Assembly: GCF_000003815.2 (NCBI RefSeq)
Contig: NC_049990.1
Span: 22,678,044 to 22,731,323 of the forward strand
DNA length: 53,280 nt
Source of the DNA: Branchiostoma floridae
Taxonomy: Eukaryota > Chordata > Leptocardii > Amphioxiformes > Branchiostomatidae
Direction: 5' to 3'
The translations under genes and the position numbers were made by a program. The notes under the pieces are model-generated. The model searched no databases and was not told where the DNA came from. It saw only the letters and a program-made list of their open reading frames with translations. Below, one piece after another: positions 12,201 to 21,200 of this stretch (position 1 is its first letter; each line of letters begins with the position of its first letter).

Positions 12201-15200
12201 CATTACTTTACTTTGCAAAATAGCAATTATTCAAGCAACTGTATATCATTTTGGAAACAGTCAGACATTTCAGGCAGAATCCACTACCTTTTATCACTGA
12301 CACTGTCAGTGTCAACCTTTGACACCAATGAAAGGTAGTGGATTCTGCCTGTTTCCAAAATCACATCCAGTTGCTTGAGTAATTGCTATTTGGCGTATCG
12401 TATTACCTGGATGTCTAACGTAACTAAATACTTAACTACCTTGAACTGAAGGGGAACATCAGAGGCTTCTCGCAATGGCAAAGTATCGAAACACAGTCAA
12501 ACCTGTATAAGAAGACCACTCAAATGACCCAGCAAAAGTGGTCTTCTTACATAGGTGGTCTTTATATAGAAAACAACATGGCGGCAGTAAAGAAACTGAC
12601 AAGTCTTCAATCAATAAGTTCCACAGACTTTATTATCCATGTCTTAAGTACTTACATGTGTGCAAATGCATAGTACAAGTACACTAACAATTATAGTAAC
12701 AATTACATGTACACATGTACAACACTTGTGTAAAGTAAACTGACAAGTCTTCAATCATTAAGTTTAACACACTCTATCATCCATGTCTTTACTACTTATC
12801 TGTGTGCAAATGCATAACACAAGTACATTGTAAACTAACAATTATAGTACATGGAATAATTACATGCACAACACTTTTCTAAGGATTGTGTTGGGCGGGA
12901 AGTATTTCAGCTCGATGTTGCGTAGGGTGACCGCTGGATGGCTGGGTGCGTTGTCCATGAACAGCAGGATCTTTCTTCCTTGCCGTCCCATCTTTTTGTC
13001 CAACTTTTTCAACCAGTCCGTGAATAAGTACGAGTTCATCCACGCCTTCTTGTTGTTTGTGTATGTCACAGGCAAGGTTTTCGTGTTGATGCGTTTGAAA
13101 CAGCGTTTGCGATTTTCCGATCACAAGTGGCTTCTCCTTGTCTCCCACCATGTTAGAGCAAAGCATGATCGTCAGGCGCTCTTTTGACTGCTTCCCTCCG
13201 CTACACTGCTGACCTTTTACGAACAGAGTCTTAGTTGACGTTGCCCTGTAGAAAAGTCCTGACTCATCCATGTTGTACACGTCTTGAGGTGCGTAGCCGT
13301 CGATGATTTGAGGAAGCTTTTCTTTCCAATCGTCGGCCACAGTGTTGTCAACCCCGGCACTTTCACCTACCATAGTGCTTAGTCCAAGATTGTGGCGCTT
13401 TTTGAAGCTCTCCAGCCACCCGTTAGAGGCTTTGAACTCAATAACTCCGAGATCGTTTGCAAAATTTAACGCCTGCTCCTGTAGCAACGGCCCAGAACAT
13501 GTTACTAGGCGGCTGGTCGTGTCACAGTAAAACTCCCAACACAGTTTGTTGATTTCATCGTTTCCAGTGTGAAGAAGCTTTCTCCTTTTGTTCACCGGTG
13601 CGTTGTTTTCGAAATCGTCAAGGTACTCATGCTTTCTGTTGACGATGTTCTGAATCTGTGTCTTGCCCACACCGTACTGCCCAGCCAGGGTTCGAGCTCC
13701 AATTCCACCCCTCTCGTATCGTTTGATGACCTCGATCTTCTCCCCCAGCGTAAGCGTCTTCTTCGGTATCTTCTTCGGTTTGCTTGCCATCGTGTCCGCA
13801 CAAAATGTGAATAGACTGAGTTCCGTCTAGAAAGGCCCAACTTTATAGGGCTTGACGCAAACTTGTCTAAAATCTTGGTCGCCATTTTCTTTGTTCTTCA
13901 AAGCTCACTCTACTCACTCAGGAGCTTGGCTTGGTATCAAGACAAAAAAGACTTAGAGTACATATTCAAATGTAAAGAAGACCTCACTTTGTCTAGTCTT
14001 CAATCAATGCCGAAGCGGACGATCAATGTTTCTTTGAAGCTTGAAGAAAAGAACCGACACTTTACTTTGCCGACATTTGCAAACTGGCAGCGTACTTTGT
14101 GACAGGCGGCGTATGCCGTAAGTGTTGTCTTCAGTTTAATGAAATCAATGTAACACGTCAAAACGGTTGTAAGCTTCGCACAGATAAACCCCCAATATTC
14201 TCATTTGCCATTTCTCAACTTACTGCGTCTGCAAATGACGCTAAAATCTCCAAAATTGACAGGCATTTTTCTCGTAAATTTCTTGGAAAACAAAGAAAAT
14301 GACGCGTGATGTCAACATATCCCAGCAGCCAGTGCGGTCAGTATGTGCCGCCAAACTTTGTCGTAAATGTCGCTATTCTAATTTACAATTTCTCAACTTA
14401 CTGCGTCTGCAAATGACGGTAAAATATCGAAAATAAGTGGGCATTTTTCTCGTAAATTTCATGGAAAACAAAGAAAATTGGCGCCCGGTTCCACGCGTGA
14501 TGTCAACATATCCCAGCAACCAGTGCGATCAAGATACTCGCTGCCGCCAAGATTTACCAAAATTCGGCNNNNNNNNNNNNNNNNNNNNNNNNNNNNNNNN
14601 NNNNNNNNNNNNNNNNNNNNNNNNNNNNNNNNNNNNNNNNNNNNNNNNNNNNNNNNNNNNNNNNNNNNATGAAGAGATTGGCAACTTTTAAGAGCTTTAT
14701 ACAGACTGCTGTCAGCCCAGTCCTGCGGTATCTACGATCGTTGTTGGTTAATAACCAAGAATCGCTATCGTAAATACTACGCTATTTGTTACGTGAGTAA
14801 TGATGGGAGGGGGGCATGGTTTGATAGCGGTAAATAATTTATGACAATTACGCTCATTTTTCGCCGTGAACATTAAAGTCACATGACAAAATCACATGCC
14901 GCGGTCGTTTTGGCAGTGTTTGGGTAACATGCGGTCGCCTTTAGTGGCGGTCGAAGTCGCGTTGGACAGTGGTCGTCATATACAGAAATCTTAATGCTTA
15001 CGTCTATGGGAAAATTCAAGGGACCGCTTTTCAGCGGTCATAGTGGACAGTGGGTCGTTATGCACAGGTGGTCGGTAGACCAGGTTTCACTGTACAACTG
15101 CAGAACCCTGACTATATACATGTATGAGTCCAAAGCGATTTTAGACATATGCTTCTTAGTTTATGGTTACGCTGACCAATATGACCAGGCTCTCTACAGA

Positions 15201-18200
15201 AACTGTGAGTTCCATACGCATTGGCGTCATAAAGTCTATCAAAGGAAAGTCAGGGAGGTCTCTGATATTCTGCTTTAAAATTTTAAGAATAAAAGTCTTG
15301 AATAAATCATCTAAAATTTGGTGACATTTTTCAATTTTTTGTGCAACATTCAGCATTCCAAACAGAACAAGTCATTAGATAGTAAAGAGAATGGGAGTAG
15401 ACAGAACAACACTTAATGTAAAGTATACATAATTAGGAGCCTTCGTGTATGTGTGCGTGTGTTTGATTGTGTGGGTGTGGGTGCCATTGTGTGGGTGTTT
15501 ATCTACAAGNNNNNNNNNNNNNNNNNNNNNNNNNNNNNNNNNNNNNNNNNNNNNNNNNNNNNNNNNNNNNNNNNNNNNNNNNNNNNNNNNNNNNNNNNNN
15601 NNNNNNNNNNNNNNNNNNNNNNNNNNNNNNNNNNNNNNNNNNNNNNNNNNNNNNNNNNNNNNNNNNNNNNNNNNNNNNNNNNNNNNNNNNNNNNNNNNNN
15701 NNNNNNNNNNNNNNNNNNNNNNNNNNNNNNNNNNNNNNNNNNNNNNNNNNNNNNNNNNNNNNNNNNNNNNNNNNNNNNNNNNNNNNNNNNNNNNNNNNNN
15801 NNNNNNNNNNNNNNNNNNNNNNNNNNNNNNNNNNNNNNNNNNNNNNNNNNNNNNNNNNNNNNNNNNNNNNNNNNNNNNNNNNNNNNNNNNNNNNNNNNNN
15901 NNNNNNNNNNNNNNNNNNNNNNNNNNNNNNNNNNNNNNNNNNNNNNNNNNNNNNNNNNNNNNNNNNNNNNNNNNNNNNNNNNNNNNNNNNNNNNNNNNNN
16001 NNNNNNNNNNNNNNNNNNNNNNNNNNNNNNNNNNNNNNNNNNNNNNNNNNNNNNNNNNNNNNNNNNNNNNNNNNNNNNNNNNNNNNNNNNNNNNNNNNNN
16101 NNNNNNNNNNNNNNNNNNNNNNNNNNNNNNNNNNNNNNNNNNNNNNNNNNNNNNNNNNNNNNNNNNNNNNNNNNNNNNNNNNNNNNNNNNNNNNNNNNNN
16201 NNNNNNNNNNNNNNNNNNNNNNNNNNNNNNNNNTAAGACTTGGATGTGAAGAAAAGGCCACTCTTGCTGTCTTCCTGGAGTTGGCAGCTACAGTCTTCTT
16301 CCGTTTCAACTTCCAACTGGTGTCTTTGCTGTGGGCATTGCAGTGGTCACTTTGTGTCCACTCTTGGCACTGGCAAAGCAAATAAATTATATTAGCATGG
16401 AACCTTGTCTTTTTGATAGGTAATATTATGACTTTGTAATACTTCCAAATCTGACACTATCTCTGGCCTTCTTTAGAATGACAGTGGAACACATGGTCTT
16501 TCACAGGTGTGACATGAGGAATGGTTACATTCAAAATTGTAAAAAAAAAAGGGTTGATAAAAAATAAGGGCTCAAAATACCACCATATGCAGGTTAATGC
16601 AGGTAAAATTGGAGCTGTGCAGGTATTTCTGGTCTACCTGCACCTAACCTGCACTGGTCCATGTACTGTCTGGGTTTTATACATAAATGCCCTATAGTAT
16701 GATGTAGGTGTGTATAGATTGTTATTACAAAATGTAGCTGCATTGACTGTTACCACCTACAAAGTATAAATAAAAAAATAGCAATGGTTCCTGAACAATA
16801 TTAGTATGATCTATACTTCCTAAAGTCAGAGTGGTGCATGTAAAATTTGTCTCGTGCTATCTGCAGCAGTGCATCATGTATGCAGAAAAAAGTATTTCGA
16901 GCCCTGAAAATGTATCATCACTTACCTCTTTGGCTGGAATGTCGCAAACATAGCAGTAGCAACTGTCACAGAATGTTTTATTCTCTTGTTTGAAATTGCC
17001 ACCATAGCAATAAAGTTGACTGGGTACTGCCCTACACGAGACAAACACAAGACATTTGAAACTTTTACAACAATCTTTCCTAAAATATTGCTATATGTCA
17101 CAGTAGAGATCACGATCCAGTAGAATCGCCGATCCTCCTAGGAGAGATTGCGATAGGAGTTTCTCCTAGGAGAGATCCCGATCGCAATGTATAGTAGGAG
17201 AATCGGCGATTCTACTAGTTTAGATTGCCATCGGGATTTCTCCTAGGAGAAACTCCAATAGATATAGGAAACAGATCCCAATCGCAATCTGTACTAGGAG
17301 AATCGGCGATTCGCCTAGTACAGATTGCAATCGGGATCTCTCCTAGGAGAAACTCTGATCCAAACTCAAACGATGCTAAGATGTATGAAACAACAATAAT
17401 TTTTTTGATAAACAATGATTTTATTCAGTTTCAAATGCAAACCTACTAACTCATTACCAACTACACTCAAGCTTACTTGTGTGTCACTTCTACAATGTTT
17501 CCTTTCCTGAAGACTATCTCACTTGAGTCACTTCTGCAACTTTACTCAATGCACACTTCTACTCAATGCTACCTCACTATTGTCACTTCTACAACTATAC
17601 TCAAGATACCATACTGGGCTTCTTCTTCTTACGTGTCATCACTACTGATGACACTACAACTATACTAAGGCAACCACAGTGTACTAGGTAATGAGTTAGT
17701 AGGTTGCATTTGAAACTGAATAAAATCTTTGTTTATCAAAAAATTTATTGCTGTTTCATACATCTTAGCATCGTTTGAGTTTGGATCGGAGTTTCTCCTA
17801 GGAGAGATCCCGATTGCAATCTGTACTAGGAGAATCGCTGATTCTACTAGTACAGATTGCGATCGGGATCTGTTTCCTATATCTATCGGAGTTTCTCCTA
17901 GGAGAAACTCCGATCGCGATCTCTCCTAGGAGGATCGGCGATTCTACTGGATCGTGATCTCTACTGTGACATATACATAGCATAGGTTAATATATTAATT
18001 AGTTAGAGTAACAAGCTTGCCTACAATCCTATACTATTGAAATATATCATGGACATGTTCATCCTTAATCTAAACAGTTACAAATTTCTCTGTTTGTACA
18101 GTTTTTGAGTATCATTACATGTAGTTGATTTGCTACATTTCAAACATTCACTCAAGCTTCAGACTGTTTAAACTTCCAATTTTGAAACACGTACCGAAAC

Positions 18201-21200
18201 TTGTGAACCCTGCAGTCTTCTCGAGCATGTGGATACTTGATGGTATCAGAAGGCTTGAAGAAAGTCACTATAAAGTCTTCCTTTCCTAAAGGCTTGGCAT
18301 TACTGGCTGATGTGCCTGCGGCTGCAATTGAGACATAAAATCAACTGTATCTATTCTTCTATAAATAAGCACAAGGCAAGGAGTACTGTATATGTATTGT
18401 ATATGTACAGTCAAACCTGCCCAAGACGACCACCCGGGGGACCGGAAAAAAAGCGGTCGATTTGGACAGGTGGTCGCTGAGAAGAGTTTCAACTCAAAAC
18501 ATGCCCGATGCAAAGTATAAATGGTTTCCGTTGTGTTAAATGGCAGATAGCAAGCACACAGCACGCACGCAAAGAAGCGAGGTCTTTAATGCCCAATACA
18601 ACACGCACACTGTAAACTGTAAAATTTACCCCAAAATCCGANNNNNNNNNNNNNNNNNNNNNNNNNNNNNNNNNNNNNNNNNNNNNNNNNNNNNNNNNNN
18701 NNNNNNNNNNNNNNNNNNNNNNNNNNNNNNNNNNNNNNNNNTTGAAAATGATGCGGTCGTTATGGGTCCAATTTGGGCCGGTCGCGGTCGCGTTGGCCAG
18801 GTGGTCGTTGAGAAAAGATCGCTTAATGCTTACGTCAATGGGAAAATAAATTGGGACCGAGAAAAAGCGGTCGAAATGGCCAGGTGGTCGCTGAGAAGAG
18901 GTGGTCGCTCGGGCAGGTTTGACTGTATATGTATGTTGTCACAATATCAGCTAGGTTGCTGCCTAGTGTCCACATTGTATAATACTATTGTACCTTATGA
19001 AGCTCAAATAAAGTTAAAGTCAAGGCAAGGGGCTCCATAATATCATACAACAGATAATAGAATCTACATATCTGCATAGCCCATTTGTCAGCGCATCATA
19101 AACAAGAATCTGGAATATACATTTGTACCAATGCGTATTACCGCAAAGTTCAGCTCCCTGCGGGGGGAAGAGATGCAACACACACAATCAACCCACCACA
19201 AACATCACATAACTTCAATCATTACTCACATATATACATTTATACATACATGTACTTTTGCAACCTTATCGCAGCGCATTTTCTTAATGAAATAGACATT
19301 CTGTAGTGCATAAAAAAAAATTATGTAGTTTTTACCTCCTTGTGTTTCTTCCACTATCACAACATCATCATCAGTTTCATCTGAGCCGGGCCCCTTGGAC
19401 AGTTCAGGGTCTTTCTTCTGTTTGAGGAAAAGACGGAGGAAACTATAGCTGGCACAGTCTGTATATCATGTCCTGGGTTCTCACCAGGATTTTTTCACAG
19501 CATACATAGGGGGCATATTAGTGCCATGTGGCCAATGGTACAGGCATGAGCATTGTAAGCGGGTCTGGTGGCATCCTCTGCTGAAAAATTTTAACTCATA
19601 ACCCTCAAAAGAATATTTCCTGCATTCTAACTTAAAATCTAAAGGCACCCAGAGCAAATTTTTTCGTCTTTTTAAATACAATTTTCAGTAATGTTACATA
19701 CATACATACATACATCATTCATCCGGTTTTACACCGGTGAGGCACAGTCCAAAGCACAAGTTTTCCAGTAAGATCTGTCCTTCATGGCAGACATTAAACT
19801 AGACCCTGACAGTCCAATGTCTCTTTCTATCATTGTCTTTAAGGTAATGTATGGTCGGCCAACTCTGCGCCTTCCTTCTGGCAGCCAGTCCATTAGTCAC
19901 CCTGCAGGCTCGTTCCTACGAACCACATGCCCTGCCAGGGTAATGAGGGCAATGTCGTCTGCAAAGTCGATATCAGCGAGGACTTCTGCAGGGTAGCGAC
20001 TACTACGCCGACGACGGAGTTTAAAACCATCAGTGTCTGAAATCGAGCACCTTAAGGCGTAGTCTAGACATATAATGTATAAAAATGGAGCAAGAGGGTC
20101 CTCCTGCAGTACACCAGTGTCAATGCTAAACATGTCAGTTTCTCCATCTGGAGTGATAACAACTGCGGATGTGTCTCTGTACATAACTGCTATAGCATTA
20201 ACAATGTCTTTTGGAACCCCATATGCCTCTAAGATCTTAAACATTTTGTAAATAATACTATCTCATTACATATCGACTTCGTTGAGCAAAGATGAGACGT
20301 TATTGGGTGGTGAGAACTCATTGAAAATCTGAACGCTGCACGTGACATTATTTCAAATTTTCTAAACGCACACAAACATGACCGATGAGTCCCGAGCCCT
20401 TCTGGAGATGTTGTCACTTGATCGAATCAGGTTTCCATTTGCGAATCAGATTCAAATAGTTTGGTGACCTCACGCGTTCAAACATCACCTAAAATTACCG
20501 ATGGGAAACCATTAGTGGCTCGATCCTGTGCTGATTTATTGAGGTATGTACTAAGTAATAAGTCAAAGGGGCCCATTTGCGGCATATTTGTGCGTCCTTT
20601 TACAGTGAAAGTACCAAATAATGATACAAAAGTGCTAGTATGGTGAAGTAAATGTCAATATCGTACCGATTGTCTCATACAGAATATTTTTAATTTTGAT
20701 GCTCTAAAAATTGCTCTGGGCGCCTTTATGGTCCAAATACAAATAAATAAAGCCAACCTTTCCAGCATTCAACAAAATACTTAGTAACAGAAAAAACACT
20801 ATGCTGGTTGAAACATGGGATAGGGGCCCAAATCGCAGCATGCGAGATGTAAATAACAGCAATACTACTAGTAATTAAAGAGAGTTTGTACATAATCACA
20901 ATTAATTGTACCTCCTTCTTGAATGATACAAACTCAACTTCGTCGTCAGTAGGATGTGGTCGTTTGTGGGACTTCTGGACGTAAGAAAGTGGGAAAAGTT
21001 GACACTTACTGTGAGCCCCTCAATATATGGGAAAATTGTTGATTGATGAAACACAAATGAAACATGCCAGCAAAAACTTTTAAACAACAAGGGAGAACAA
21101 CAGATTATTTCTTTCAAACAGCTAACATGTATAGCTACATAACACAAACAAAGCCGGTCGAGAATGTCATAAACTTCTTATGTTACATGTGCATACCTTT

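Larger units (their letters stand above)
12494..15092 (-). mobile_element. Decayed Tigger/pogo-type DNA transposon
   Basis: The ends are short inverted repeats, CAGTCAAACCTG at 12494 and, reversed, CAGTGAAACCTG ending at 15092. The right end is followed by TA, the expected target duplication; the left is preceded by CA, so one flank seems mutated. Inside are a CENP-B/DDE_1-type transposase remnant on the minus strand, and direct repeats at 12590-12706 with 12735-12848 and at 14211-14340 with 14389-14531. A 100-N gap lies at 14569-14668. The right end is clearly homologous to the MITE at 18408-18925 (shared CTTAATGCTTACGTC block). Confidence 0.8.

Noticed and set aside
15156-15356. Minus-strand frame IEKCHQILDDLFKTFILKIL as an extra host exon
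   Set aside because: I found no acceptor and donor pair giving the phases needed between exons 7 and 8.
15503-16381. Long ORFs in several frames across 15.4-16.4 kb and 25.5-26.4 kb
   Set aside because: They consist mostly of N read as open sequence. Only the short real part at 16234-16369 is coding (exon 7).
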